NCBI RefSeq assembly: GCF_001636055.1
Contig: NZ_CP011789.1
Location: 5,394,001-5,458,000 of the forward strand
Length of the DNA stretch: 64,000 nt
Reading direction: 5' to 3'
Source: Pseudomonas putida
Lineage (GTDB): Bacteria > Pseudomonadota > Gammaproteobacteria > Pseudomonadales > Pseudomonadaceae
Made by a program: the position numbers and the translations under genes
Shown: positions 12,023-21,757 of the stretch, piece by piece
Layout: every line of letters begins with the position of its first letter
Position numbering within the stretch: position 1 is the first letter of the stretch
The notes under the pieces: model-generated
The model's database searches: none
What the model saw: only the letters and a program-made list of their open reading frames with translations
What the model was told of the DNA's origin: nothing

Positions 12023-12508
12023 ATGACCAAGATGAATGAGCTTTATGAGAGCCGCAAGATCTCCTACATCACTGATTCTTTTAAAGACCTGAAACCCGGC
12101 AGTACACTCGAAGGTGAAGTGCAAAGGCCGGGATACACGCTCACGCTGAATCCCAATACCAGCGATGCCACGTTCATGGTGATCGACCGCGACGGTAATA
12201 ACAGCCTTGTGGTCTTCGGAAATAACGGGCATTGGCCGGTTGAGGCGTCCTTTGAACTGACCTTCGACAATCCCACAAACTATGTAGCGCTGGAATGCTT
12301 CTCTTCTTCCTGGGGCTATAGCCGTGTGGTCATCTATGACAAAGACGGCAACCCGCTGCACGATGCCCCTGTCAATGTCGGAACCGTTGTGAAGTATTCC
12401 GGCCCCGGTATCTATCGAGCAGTCTACGAAGGCACCGTGGAAGAGTTCGGACTGACGATGCGTTTGATCTCCGTCACCCATGGACTCGCCCAGATCAAGG
12501 GCTCCTGA
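12023..12508 (+). CDS. Hypothetical 161-residue protein
   Basis: I place the start at the ATG at 12023, which has AGGAG seven bases upstream, not at the frame's earlier ATG. The protein has no signal peptide or membrane segment. It looks beta-rich, with many Gly, Asn, Thr and aromatic residues (PGYTLTLNPNTSDATFMVID, SSSWGYSRVVIYDKDG, GPGIYRAVYEG). This suggests a small beta-sandwich, perhaps a lectin-like or toxin-accessory fold, but I do not recognise a family. Its base composition is clearly less GC-rich than the TRAP genes beside it, which hints at transfer. A strong hairpin follows the stop. Confidence 0.6.
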   Translation: MTKMNELYESRKISYITDSFKDLKPGSTLEGEVQRPGYTLTLNPNTSDATFMVIDRDGNNSLVVFGNNGHWPVEASFELTFDNPTNYVALECFSSSWGYSRVVIYDKDGNPLHDAPVNVGTVVKYSGPGIYRAVYEGTVEEFGLTMRLISVTHGLAQIKGS

Positions 12509-12514
12509 GTGCTG

Positions 12515-12553
12515 CGGCCCGAAGGCGCTGACATCGCCAGCGCCTTCGGGCCG
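12515..12553. terminator. Bidirectional hairpin between convergent genes
   Basis: A perfect 16-bp stem (cggcccgaaggcgctg with its complement) and a 7-base loop lie between the rightward hypothetical gene and the leftward dctM. No long T run follows on either side, so termination strength is uncertain. Confidence 0.7.
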
Positions 12554-12567
12554 AGAAGCCACCTCCC

Positions 12568-13851
12568 CTACGGCATCCCCAACCACTCCGGCAACGCCAG
12601 CGAAATAAACGGCACATACGTCACCAGCACCAGGAACAACAACAGAATCGACAGCCACGGCAACGCCGCACGAATCGTCTGCCCCAGCGTCAACCCAGTC
12701 ACCGCGCTGGTCACGAACAGGTTCAACCCCACCGGCGGATGCACCAGGCCGATCTCCATGTTCACCACCATCACGATCCCCAGGTGAATCGGGTCGATGC
12801 CCAGCTTCATCGCGATCGGGAAGAAGATCGGCGCCAGGATCAGGATGATCGCCGAGGGCTCCATGAAGCTCCCCGCCACCAGCAGCACCACGTTGACCAT
12901 GATCAGGAAGCCGATCGGCGTCAGGCCTTCGGAGAGCACCCACTGGGTGATCTGCTGGGGAATCTGCTCGGTAGTCAGCACGTGGGCGAAGAGCATGGCG
13001 TTGGCGATGATGAACAGCAGCATGATGGTCAGGCGGCCGGACTCGAGCAGCACCTTGGGGCAATCACTCAGGCGCATGTCCTTGTAGACGAACAGCGCGA
13101 TGAACGCCGAGTACACCGCCGCCACGGCCGCGGCTTCGGTGGGGGTGAACATGCCGCTGTAGATGCCGCCGAGGATGATCACCAGCAGCAACAGGCCCCA
13201 GAACGCCCGACGTGCGGTGCGCAGCCATTCGGCGAAGCTGGCACGCGGCTGGGCGGGGAGTTTCTTGATGCGGGCGACGATGTAGATGGTCACCATCAGG
13301 AAGACGCCCAGCAGGATCCCGGGTATCACACCGGCCATGAACAGCTTGCCGACCGAGGTTTCGGTGGCGGCCGAGTACACCACCATGACGATCGATGGCG
13401 GAATGAGGATGCCGAGGGTGCCGGCGTTGCAGATGATCCCGGCGCCGAACTCCTTCGGATAGCCCGAGCGCACCATGCCGGCCACGGCGATGGAGCCGAC
13501 TGCGGCGACGGTGGCGGGCGAGGAGCCGGACAGCGCGGCGAACAGCATGCATGCCAGCACTGCGGCAATGGCCAGGCCGCCGCGGATGTGGCCGACGCAG
13601 GCGTTGGCGAAGTCGATCAGACGTTGAGCAACGCCGCCGGTGGTCATGAACGCGCCCGACAGCAGGAAGAACGGGATCGCCAGGAAGGTGTAGCTGTCGG
13701 AGGTTTCGAACAGCTTGATCGCCAGCGAGCTGAGCGAGTCCTGGCTGAACAGCAGGATCGACACCGCGCCCGACAGGCCAAGGGAAATGGCGATCGGCAC
13801 GCCGAGAAACATGAACACGAACAGCAGCAGGAACAGGCAGATAACGGTCAT
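12568..13851 (-). CDS. dctM: TRAP transporter large permease (itaconate cluster)
   Basis: This 427-residue inner-membrane protein is a DctM-type permease of a tripartite ATP-independent transporter, with about 12 membrane segments. It begins MTVICLFLLLFVFMFLGVPI and contains the conserved LSGSSPATVAAVGSIA and NMEIGLVHPPVGLNLFV regions. It forms the ion-driven channel with DctQ and is fed by DctP. It starts on the stop codon of dctQ, so they are coupled. Being at the end of the itaconate gene cluster, as in P. aeruginosa PA0884-PA0886, it most likely imports itaconate or a related C4/C5 dicarboxylate. Confidence 0.92.
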   Translation of the reverse strand: MTVICLFLLLFVFMFLGVPIAISLGLSGAVSILLFSQDSLSSLAIKLFETSDSYTFLAIPFFLLSGAFMTTGGVAQRLIDFANACVGHIRGGLAIAAVLACMLFAALSGSSPATVAAVGSIAVAGMVRSGYPKEFGAGIICNAGTLGILIPPSIVMVVYSAATETSVGKLFMAGVIPGILLGVFLMVTIYIVARIKKLPAQPRASFAEWLRTARRAFWGLLLLVIILGGIYSGMFTPTEAAAVAAVYSAFIALFVYKDMRLSDCPKVLLESGRLTIMLLFIIANAMLFAHVLTTEQIPQQITQWVLSEGLTPIGFLIMVNVVLLVAGSFMEPSAIILILAPIFFPIAMKLGIDPIHLGIVMVVNMEIGLVHPPVGLNLFVTSAVTGLTLGQTIRAALPWLSILLLFLVLVTYVPFISLALPEWLGMP

Positions 13852-14483
13852 CAGTGTGACTCCTCGCCCGGGTTGGCCAGTTTGCTCGCTTCCGCTGCTT
13901 CATCCGCGAGGCCCAGACTGGTCTGGCGGTGGGTGAAGATGCGGTAGAGGATTTCCAGGTAGCGCACGATGATCAGGGCGAAGCCGAACGGCACGATCAG
14001 CGCGATATGGCCGATCTTGATGCCGTAGCGGTCGAGGTCTTCGGCACCGATACCGGCGACGAACACCGCGTTCACCCACTTGATGCTGGCGACCAGGAAC
14101 AACCCGGCGTAGGCCAGGCAGCAGGCGCAGGCGATCATCGCCAGGATGCGTTGCACCGGCTTGCGCGCGCGCCGCACCAGCACATCGACGCCAAGGTGGC
14201 CGGCGGTGCGCACGCCGTAGGCAATACCGAAGAAGATCAGCCAGCCGAACAGCGCCTTGGTCAGGGCGATGCTCCAGGTCATTTCCTGGGCGTAGCCCAT
14301 GAGGTGGTCGCCGATGCCGAGCATCAGCTCGCTGGCGAAGCTCCAGTGGTCGCTGAGGGTATAGAACAGGGTGTAGAGGTTGTTCAGCGCCACATAGATG
14401 AAGGTGATCAAGGTCATGGCTGCCAGGAGGAAGGCGATCATGCCCTCCTCGAAGTGCTCCCAGACGCGTCTGATCCTGTGCAT
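13851..14483 (-). CDS. dctQ: TRAP transporter small permease
   Basis: This 210-residue DctQ-type protein has four membrane segments (AFLLAAMTLITFIYVALNN; the helix before FGWLIFFGIAYGVRTAGHLG; AMIACACCLAYAGLFLVASI; IALIVPFGFALIIVRYLEIL). The DctQ signature is in VRTAGHLGVDVLVRR. I use the ATG at 14483 (MHRIRRVWEHFEEG) because a GGAGA sequence lies seven bases away. The ATG six bases earlier is too close to it. It pairs with DctM in the membrane and overlaps its start. Confidence 0.88.
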   Translation of the reverse strand: MHRIRRVWEHFEEGMIAFLLAAMTLITFIYVALNNLYTLFYTLSDHWSFASELMLGIGDHLMGYAQEMTWSIALTKALFGWLIFFGIAYGVRTAGHLGVDVLVRRARKPVQRILAMIACACCLAYAGLFLVASIKWVNAVFVAGIGAEDLDRYGIKIGHIALIVPFGFALIIVRYLEILYRIFTHRQTSLGLADEAAEASKLANPGEESH

Positions 14484-14553
14484 GGGCATTCTCCGGACAG
14501 AAGGAAGCCGGGCCACCTGCGCTGCAGGTGGCCATGGGTGATGGGGGCGACGA

Positions 14554-15564
<1,011 letters not shown>

Positions 15565-15695
15565 TTATTGTTGTTGGAAGGGGTCAGCAGGGAAGCGTTG
15601 CCAAGGGTACGATGGCCCAATCGGGCGTGTTTCGAGAATCAGCTTTTGTGTAAGCCCGCGTTTGGCTGGGGTGAACGCTCCTGGATGGGTGGGGG

Positions 15696-15922
15696 ATGGC
15701 ACCGGCTATGCCGGTGATCGCGGGACGAGCCCGCTCCCACAGATACATCAGTGGGTATGGCACCGGCTTTGCCGGTATTCGCGGGCAAGCCCGCTCCTAC
15801 AGATGCATCAGTGGGGATGGCACCGGCTTGGCCGGTGTTCGCGGGCAAGCCCGCTCCTACAGATACATCAGTGGGTATGGCACCGGCTTTGCCGGTATTC
15901 GCGGGCAAGCCCGCTCCTACAG
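15696..15922. repeat. 60-bp tandem REP array, about 4 units
   Basis: Units begin at 15696, 15757, 15817 and 15877 (the last partial). Each carries caccggctttgccggt, the REP palindrome gcgggcaagcccgc, ctcctacag and an atacatcagtggg linker. Units 2, 3 and 4 are exactly in register at 60 bases. The array lies between dctP and ccl, with no gene in 15553-16170. Confidence 0.9.
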
Positions 15923-15957
15923 GTACAGCGTTGAGCCCAGAGTCAGCGCTGTAGCTG

Positions 15958-16120
15958 CCACTGTCTTGTTCAAAGTCTTAAACCAGCCCAGCTCCTGTGG
16001 GAGCGGGCTTGCCCGCGAAAAGGACACCGCGGTGTCGGGCACCGGCTTTGCCGGTGTTTGCGGGACGAGCCCGCTCCTACAGGGATTGGGCTGGCTTTTA
16101 GATTTTGATCAAGACAGTTG
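15958..16120. repeat. REP doublet with extended flanking motif
   Basis: A pair of inverted REPs (cores at 15998-16016 and 16054-16082) is bordered on both sides by inverted copies of the aactgtcttg-ttcaaaatctaaa-gccagccca motif. That motif recurs beside other REPs in this window. It lies just downstream of the leftward ccl gene and may stabilise or end its transcript. Confidence 0.75.
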
Positions 16121-16170
16121 CACCCACAAATGCATCGGTGGGGATGCCGCCGGTTTGCCCCGCGAAAGGC

Positions 16171-16998
16171 CTAGGTGCTTTCGGCCAATGCCAATAGCCG
16201 CTGCGCCCGCAACAGCACCGGCGCATCGATCATCTGCCCATCGAGCTGGAACGCCCCGGCCCCCTTGGCCGCCACACTGGCGTCCACCACCCGCCGTGCC
16301 CAGGCCAGCTCTTCGCTGCTCGGCGCCAGCACGCCATGAATCAACGGCACCTGGCTGGGATGGATGCACAGCGCCCCGCCATAGCCCATGTCATAGGCAT
16401 GGCGCATGGCCCGCTGCTGCCCTTGCGGGTCGCCAATGGCCGGAAACACGCCGTCCAGCGGCGGCGCCAGGTCGGCGCCGCGTGAATGCAGTTGCACCGC
16501 CATGCGCGCCTGGTCAAGAAAGCGCTGGGCCGAGGCGCTGTCGGTGTTGAGGTTCAGGTCCAGCGCCAGGTCCAGGCTGCCGAACGACAAACGCTCGACC
16601 CCCTCGGCACCGGCAATGCGCTCCAGTGCCAGCAAGCCCTTGGCCGTCTCGATGATCGGCAGCACCGGTTTGCCAGTGCGCGCAGCGACTGCGACCTGGG
16701 CGGCATTTTCCACCTTGGGCAGTAGCACGGCGCTGACGCCGGACTGCTGCGCACAGAACGCCAGGTCATCGGCATGCCCGGCATGCTCCGGGGCGTTGAC
16801 CCTGACCCACACCCGCGCCTGCGGATGGGCTGCAAGAAAGGCCGCGAGATTATCACGCGCCTGAAGCTTGAGCGGCTCCTCGACGGCATCCTCGAAATCG
16901 ACGATAACGGCATCGGCGCCCGCAGCCAGGGCCTTGCCAAAACGCTCGGGACGGCTGCCCGGCACGAACAGCGCCGAACGGACGATGGTTTGCGGCAT
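16171..16998 (-). CDS. ccl: (S)-citramalyl-CoA lyase (CitE-like, HpcH/HpaI family)
   Basis: This 275-residue TIM-barrel lyase of the CitE/HpcH family has SALFVPGSRPERFGKAL near the start, VDFEDAVE, the metal-site region LPIIETAKGL and SFGSLDLALDL, and CIHPSQVPLI near the end. In P. aeruginosa the equivalent enzyme cleaves (S)-citramalyl-CoA to acetyl-CoA and pyruvate, the last step of itaconate breakdown. The ATG at 16998 has AAGGAG about nine bases upstream and is preferred to an in-frame TTG six bases earlier. It is the last enzyme gene of the cluster, 19 bases after ict. Confidence 0.88.
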   Translation of the reverse strand: MPQTIVRSALFVPGSRPERFGKALAAGADAVIVDFEDAVEEPLKLQARDNLAAFLAAHPQARVWVRVNAPEHAGHADDLAFCAQQSGVSAVLLPKVENAAQVAVAARTGKPVLPIIETAKGLLALERIAGAEGVERLSFGSLDLALDLNLNTDSASAQRFLDQARMAVQLHSRGADLAPPLDGVFPAIGDPQGQQRAMRHAYDMGYGGALCIHPSQVPLIHGVLAPSSEELAWARRVVDASVAAKGAGAFQLDGQMIDAPVLLRAQRLLALAEST

Positions 16999-17017
16999 CA
17001 GCAATCACTCCTTGTCA

Positions 17018-18217
17018 TCAAACGACACCAGCAGCCGCCAGTCGGGCCTGGTCGTCGGCCGAGAAACCCAGCTCCTCGAGGATCGCCGCGCTGTGCTGCC
17101 CCAATCCCGGCACCGGGTCCATGCGCGGGGTAAAGGCGGCATTGCGCCCCGGCGGCAGCAACGACGGCAGCTTGCCAGCCGGGCTGTCGACCTCGCGCCA
17201 GCAGTCGCGGGCCTTGAGCTGCGGGTGCTGCCAGACGCCCTGCATGTCGTTGACCCGGGCGTTGGCGATCTGCGCGTCTTCGAGACGTGCCACCACCTCA
17301 TCCAGCGACAGTTCGGCGAAGCCGTCGATGATGATCTGGCGCAGCACCTCGCGGTTCTCCGAGCGCCGGAAGTTCGCGGAGAAACGCGCATCGCTGGCCA
17401 GCGCCGGGTCGAGCAGGACCTTTTCACAGAACAACTGCCATTCCCGCTCATTCTGCAGCCCGAGCATGATGGTGCCGCCACCGCCGGTGGGGAACGGCCC
17501 GTACGGATAGATGGTCGAGTGCGAAGCGCCGGCCCGCGGTGGTGGCGGCGCGCCGTTGTAGGCGTAGTACATCGGGTAGCCCATCCATTCCACCAGGCTC
17601 TCCAGCATCGATACGTCGATGCGGCTGCCGATACCAGTCTTGTCACGCAGCAGCAGCGCCGACAGCACGCCGGTGTAGGCATACATACCGGCAGCGATAT
17701 CGGCGACGGAGCATCCGGCCTTGGCCATCTGCTCGTCGCCCGGCCCGCCGGTCACCGAGAGGAAGCCGCCCTCGCTCTGGATCAGCAGGTCGTAGGCCTT
17801 CTTCTTCTCGTACGGGCCACCTTCGCCGTAGCCGGAAATATCACAGACGATCAGCCGCGGAAAACGCGCGTGCAGGGCCTCGAACGACAACCCCATGCGC
17901 GCCGCCGCACCTGGTGCGAGGTTCTGCACCAGCACATCGGCCTTGGCCAGCAATGCCTGGAGGATGTCGTCGGCCTCGTCCTGCTTGAGGTCCAGGGTCA
18001 GGCTCTGCTTGGAGCGGTTGGTCCAGACGAAGTGCGAGGCCAGGCCATCGACACGCTGGTCGTAGCCACGGGCGAAGTCGCCGCTGCCGGGGCGCTCGAT
18101 CTTGATCACGCGCGCGCCCAGGTCCGCGAGTTGGCGGGTGCAGAACGGCGCGGCGATGGCATGTTCCAGGCTGACGACAGTGATGCCGTCCAAGGGGCGG
18201 GGAGCGGATTGGGTCAT
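17018..18217 (-). CDS. ict: Itaconate CoA-transferase (CaiB/BaiF, class III)
   Basis: This 399-residue protein belongs to the class III CoA transferases: LDGITVVSLEHAIAAPFCTR at the start, LGARVIKIERPGSGDFARG, and the catalytic Asp in KAYDLLIQSEGG (Asp143 from this start). By cluster position it transfers CoA from succinyl-CoA to itaconate, giving itaconyl-CoA. I use the ATG at 18217 (MTQSAPRPL), preceded by AGGAATTT, rather than the one eight codons earlier. It lies 20 bases after the MmgE/PrpD gene. Confidence 0.88.
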   Translation of the reverse strand: MTQSAPRPLDGITVVSLEHAIAAPFCTRQLADLGARVIKIERPGSGDFARGYDQRVDGLASHFVWTNRSKQSLTLDLKQDEADDILQALLAKADVLVQNLAPGAAARMGLSFEALHARFPRLIVCDISGYGEGGPYEKKKAYDLLIQSEGGFLSVTGGPGDEQMAKAGCSVADIAAGMYAYTGVLSALLLRDKTGIGSRIDVSMLESLVEWMGYPMYYAYNGAPPPPRAGASHSTIYPYGPFPTGGGGTIMLGLQNEREWQLFCEKVLLDPALASDARFSANFRRSENREVLRQIIIDGFAELSLDEVVARLEDAQIANARVNDMQGVWQHPQLKARDCWREVDSPAGKLPSLLPPGRNAAFTPRMDPVPGLGQHSAAILEELGFSADDQARLAAAGVV

Positions 18218-18237
18218 GGCAAATTCCTGTTCGGTGT

Positions 18238-19587
18238 TCAATGCAGGTCCGCCAGCGACTGCGCGTCACGCAGTTGCCAGACGCGCTCGATCAGCGCACG
18301 GCCCTCGGCCTCGCTGCGCTGCCCGGCATAGGCCAGCAGGCGCTGGAACTTGGCCTCCAGCTCCGGGCGCGACAGGGTATTGCCGGGGTCGCCCTTGGGG
18401 TCGTCGATGGCCGCGCTGAACTGCCGGCCATCGACGCAGCGCACCTCGACCCGCCCCAGCCAGCGCGCTGGATAGGCACCGTCCACTTCGGGGTCCAGTT
18501 GCATGCGCACCTTGTCGCGGAACGTGGCGATGCGCGGGTCGGTCAGTGCCAGGTCGCGGAACTCCAGCAACTGCGCGCTGCCGTGCACGGCGATCAGGCC
18601 CAGCACCGTGCCCATGGAGAACTTGGCCTGGTGCACGGTGCTCGGCGTGGTCACCCGCCCCAGCACATCGATGGCGCCCTGGTGCACGCGGGTGATGACT
18701 TCAGCGATCTGCTCATGGCCCAGCCCCTCGCGCTGCATCAGGTGCAGCAGCGCGTCAGCCGCCGGGTGGGTGTGACGGCACGAGGCGTGGAACTTGAACG
18801 AGGTTTCCGCCAGCGCCCAGCGCGTGCCGAGCCGGTCGGAGAGCCGCGCAGGGTCGGCGTCACTGGACATGCCCGCAGCCATGCCCTGGTCACCTTCGAG
18901 AATGTTGCGCGCCCCGCTCAGGCCATCGGCGGTGAGGTAGGCGGCAAGCAGGCCGTCGGCGGCGGCCTTGGCAGTGTGCAGTTGCTTGGAATCGGCGGCG
19001 TCGCGCAGAAACTCCCACAGCCCTGCAGCCTGGGTACCGGCGCTGCCGAGCAGGTTGATGAACTGCTCCTGGTTGAAGTCCAGCAGCTTGCCCACGCCCA
19101 CAGCGGCAGCCAGGGTGCCGACCGTGGCGGTGGTGTGGAAGATCCGATAGTGCGAACGGCCAAGGAATTCGCCGATGCGAATGCCGGCTTCGTAGCCAGC
19201 CACCGAGGCCAGCAGCAGGTCCTGGCCGGACTTGCCCAGGTCTTGCCCGGCCGCCAGCACGGCGGAGAACACTACGGTGGCCGGGTGCAGCACGGAGCTG
19301 TTGTGCAGATCGTCCTGCTCGACCAGGTGCGAGGCGGCGCCGTTGACCAGCGCGGCGAAATAGGCCGAGGTGCGCCGGCCATTGGTCAGCACCCGCGCAC
19401 GGCCTGACGAGGGCCCCATGCGCTCGGCGTAACGCTCGAACAGCGGGATCGGGTGCGATCCCTGGCTGGCCAGGGCCGAGCCGAGCCAGTCGAGGAACAG
19501 GTCTTCGGTGCGGTCCAGCACGCTGCCGGGGATGGCCTCATAGCGCAGGTCGGCCAGGAAGCTGGCCAGGGCTTGGGTATCACGCAT
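18238..19587 (-). CDS. MmgE/PrpD family protein
   Basis: This 449-residue protein belongs to the MmgE/PrpD fold, which includes 2-methylcitrate dehydratase and cis-aconitate decarboxylase. Recognisable parts are the N-terminal SFLADLRYEAIP, the helical core (GAASHLVEQDDLHNSSVLHP, AVLAAGQDLGKSGQDLLLAS, GYEAGIRIGEF) and FKFHASCRHTHPAADALLHL. A homologue (PA0881) lies in the P. aeruginosa itaconate cluster, but its role there is not settled; a dehydratase or isomerase acting on itaconate-related acids is plausible. It is ten bases from the upstream acyl-CoA dehydrogenase gene. Confidence 0.85.
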   Translation of the reverse strand: MRDTQALASFLADLRYEAIPGSVLDRTEDLFLDWLGSALASQGSHPIPLFERYAERMGPSSGRARVLTNGRRTSAYFAALVNGAASHLVEQDDLHNSSVLHPATVVFSAVLAAGQDLGKSGQDLLLASVAGYEAGIRIGEFLGRSHYRIFHTTATVGTLAAAVGVGKLLDFNQEQFINLLGSAGTQAAGLWEFLRDAADSKQLHTAKAAADGLLAAYLTADGLSGARNILEGDQGMAAGMSSDADPARLSDRLGTRWALAETSFKFHASCRHTHPAADALLHLMQREGLGHEQIAEVITRVHQGAIDVLGRVTTPSTVHQAKFSMGTVLGLIAVHGSAQLLEFRDLALTDPRIATFRDKVRMQLDPEVDGAYPARWLGRVEVRCVDGRQFSAAIDDPKGDPGNTLSRPELEAKFQRLLAYAGQRSEAEGRALIERVWQLRDAQSLADLH

Positions 19588-19597
19588 GGTCGGCTCC

Positions 19598-20761
19598 TCA
19601 GAAGCTGCGCGGCAGCTCGAGCAAATGCTCGGCCACGTACGACAGGATCAGGTTGGTGGAGATCGGCGCCACCTGGTACAGGCGGGTCTCGCGGAACTTG
19701 CGCTCGACGTCGTATTCGTTGGCAAAGCCGAAGCCGCCGTGGGTCTGCAGACAGGCATTGGCCGCTTCCCACGAGGCCTTGGCCGCGAGGTACTTGGCCA
19801 TGTTCGCCCCCGCCCCGGCGTTGGCGCCGCTGTCGTATTCGGCGCAGGCGCGCCAGCGCATCAGGTCGGCGGCCTCGATCTCGATATGGGCTTCGGCGAT
19901 GGGGAACTGCACCCCCTGGTTCTGCCCGATCGGGCGACCGAACACCACGCGGTCGCGGGCGTACTGGCTGGCCTTTTCGACGAACCAGCGCCCATCGCCG
20001 ATGCACTCGGCGGCAATCAGCGTGCGCTCGGCGTTCAGGCCGTCGAGGATGTAGCGGAAGCCTTTGCCTTCCTCGCCAATCAGGCTGGTGGCCGGGATTT
20101 CCAGGTTGTCGAAGAACAGCTCGTTGGTCTCGTGGTTGACCATGTTGGCGATCGGCTGCACGGTCAGGCCGTTGCCGATCGCTTCACGCAGGTCGACCAG
20201 GAAAATCGACATGCCTTCGGATTTCTTCTTCACCTCCGGCAGCGGCGTGGTGCGCGCCAGCAGGATCATCAGGTCCGAATGCTGCACGCGCGAGATCCAC
20301 ACTTTCTGCCCATTGATCACGTACTTGTCGCCCTGGCGCACGGCAGTGGTCTTGATCTTGGTGGTGTCGGTGCCGGTGGTCGGCTCGGTCACGCCCATCG
20401 ACTGCAAGCGCAGCTCGCCACTGGCAAGCTTGGGCAGGTAGAACCGCTTCTGCTCGTCGCTGCCGTTTCGCAGCAAGGTGAACATGTTGTACATCTGCCC
20501 GTGGATGGTGCCGGAGTTGCCGCCGCAGCGGTTGACCTCCTCGAGAATCACCGACGCCTCGGCCAGGCCCAGGCCTGATCCGCCGTACTCCTCGGGGATC
20601 ATCGCCGACAGCCAGCCGGCATCGGTCATGGCCTTGACGAAGGCTTCCGGAAAACCTTTTTCTTCATCGATCCGGCGCCAGTATTCGGCGGGGAATTCGG
20701 CGCACAGGGCGCGCACGCCCTCGCGGATGGCATTGAGGTCATCGCTGTCGTAGCTGTGCAT
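19598..20761 (-). CDS. Acyl-CoA dehydrogenase family protein
   Basis: This 387-residue flavoprotein has the acyl-CoA dehydrogenase layout: an N-terminal helical domain, the flavin-contact stretch MGVTEPTTGTDTTKIKTTAV (with the FAD-stacking region INGQKVWISRVQHSD), and a C-terminal helical domain with LQTHGGFGFANEYDVERKFR. The position of the usual catalytic Glu in the YEGT motif is YQVAPIST here, so Gln stands in its place. The base must come from elsewhere, or the reaction is not a standard dehydrogenation. A homologue is present in the P. aeruginosa itaconate cluster (PA0879) without a clear role in the three-step pathway. Confidence 0.87.
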   Translation of the reverse strand: MHSYDSDDLNAIREGVRALCAEFPAEYWRRIDEEKGFPEAFVKAMTDAGWLSAMIPEEYGGSGLGLAEASVILEEVNRCGGNSGTIHGQMYNMFTLLRNGSDEQKRFYLPKLASGELRLQSMGVTEPTTGTDTTKIKTTAVRQGDKYVINGQKVWISRVQHSDLMILLARTTPLPEVKKKSEGMSIFLVDLREAIGNGLTVQPIANMVNHETNELFFDNLEIPATSLIGEEGKGFRYILDGLNAERTLIAAECIGDGRWFVEKASQYARDRVVFGRPIGQNQGVQFPIAEAHIEIEAADLMRWRACAEYDSGANAGAGANMAKYLAAKASWEAANACLQTHGGFGFANEYDVERKFRETRLYQVAPISTNLILSYVAEHLLELPRSF

Positions 20762-20791
20762 GTGTGGACTCTCTGCGAAGGCTTGAGGAAG

Positions 20792-21631
20792 TCAGTCGAA
20801 GGTCACTTCGGCGCTCTGTGCAGTGCCGTCGGCGTTGCCGGCCCACAGCCGCGCCTTGCCAGGTGCTTCGATGCAGCCACTGACCTGGAACGCTGCAGGC
20901 AGGGTCAGCGGCCGCACACCGCGGTAGGCGAAGTGGCGCACGGGCTTGTCGGGGTGGGCCCGCACGAAGGCGCGCAGGTTGAGGGTGGCGATCATCGGGC
21001 CATGCACCACCAGGCCGGGGTAGCCTTCGGTCTCGGTGACGTAGGGGTGGTCGTAGTGGATGCGGTGGCCGTTGAAGGTGATCGCCGAGTAGCGGAACAG
21101 CAACGTCGGCGTCGGGGTGATGGTTTCGCTCCACTCACCCACCTCGCTCGGCGTGCCGCTGCCGCGCTTGGGCGGGTTGGGCTCGCGGTAGACGATGTCC
21201 TGCTCCTCGCGGATGCACAGGCGGCCGTCCTGGGAGTAGTCGTGGCGCACGGTGACGAACAACAGTGCGCCGGTGCGTCCGTGCTTTTCTTCGATGTGCA
21301 GGATGGTCGACAGGCGGTGGGCTTCACCGCCGACTTTCAGCGGCGCGATGAACTCGACCCGCCCGCCAGCCCACATGCGGTTGCGGTTGTCGGCCGGTGG
21401 CAGGAAGCCGCCACGGGCAGGATGACCGTCGCTGCCCAGTTGCGGCTCTGGCAGCGGCTCCTGGAAGAAGCACCAGGTCCACAGGTGCGGCAGCGCGTCG
21501 CCATGGCCTGGCGCGGCCTCGCCGAAGGTCGCGGCAATGCGCTTGACCAGGTTGCGGCTGAGCACATCCCAGGCCTCTTCGGTGCGGCCGATCCAGGCAC
21601 TGAAGTCGGTGGGCGAAGTCGAAGCAGTCAT
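20792..21631 (-). CDS. ich: Itaconyl-CoA hydratase (MaoC/HTD2-like hot-dog protein)
   Basis: This 279-residue double hot-dog protein has an N-terminal FAS1-type dehydratase domain and a C-terminal MaoC-like half. The hydratase region NGHRIHYDHPYVTETEGYPG, followed by LVVHGPMIATLNL, carries the usual Asp and His. In P. aeruginosa Ich hydrates itaconyl-CoA to citramalyl-CoA. Three ATGs lie close together; I choose 21631 (MTASTSPTDF), since AGAGG is about nine bases before it. It is the first gene of the leftward cluster, divergent from the LysR gene. Confidence 0.88.
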   Translation of the reverse strand: MTASTSPTDFSAWIGRTEEAWDVLSRNLVKRIAATFGEAAPGHGDALPHLWTWCFFQEPLPEPQLGSDGHPARGGFLPPADNRNRMWAGGRVEFIAPLKVGGEAHRLSTILHIEEKHGRTGALLFVTVRHDYSQDGRLCIREEQDIVYREPNPPKRGSGTPSEVGEWSETITPTPTLLFRYSAITFNGHRIHYDHPYVTETEGYPGLVVHGPMIATLNLRAFVRAHPDKPVRHFAYRGVRPLTLPAAFQVSGCIEAPGKARLWAGNADGTAQSAEVTFD

Positions 21632-21757
21632 GAGCATGGGCCTCTGCATTTGTTGTTATGGGCCGATCATGCGAGGCGCCCGGCATTCTGTGAATTTGCA
21701 TTTGCGTAAACCAGCGTTCATAAATGCCGAACGCCTCTGCTACGACAGGACTCCCCC
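21632..21757. promoter_or_regulatory. Divergent promoter/operator region of the itaconate cluster
   Basis: These 126 bases separate ich (leftward) from the LysR regulator (rightward). An AT-rich part, 21686-21727, contains an inverted repeat gcattt (21698-21703) and aaatgc (21722-21727), 18 bases apart. This could be the LysR-type binding site. No experimental support can be drawn from the sequence. Confidence 0.6.

Noticed and set aside
12739..13947. Plus-strand frame of 402 codons opposite dctM
   Set aside because: The translation is rich in His, Asp and Gln, as expected opposite a membrane protein. The dctM frame has a strong family match.
15639..16120. Repeated sequence read as a CRISPR array
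   Set aside because: The 60-base units differ only by point changes and have no unique spacers. The repeated part is a REP palindrome, and there are no cas genes.
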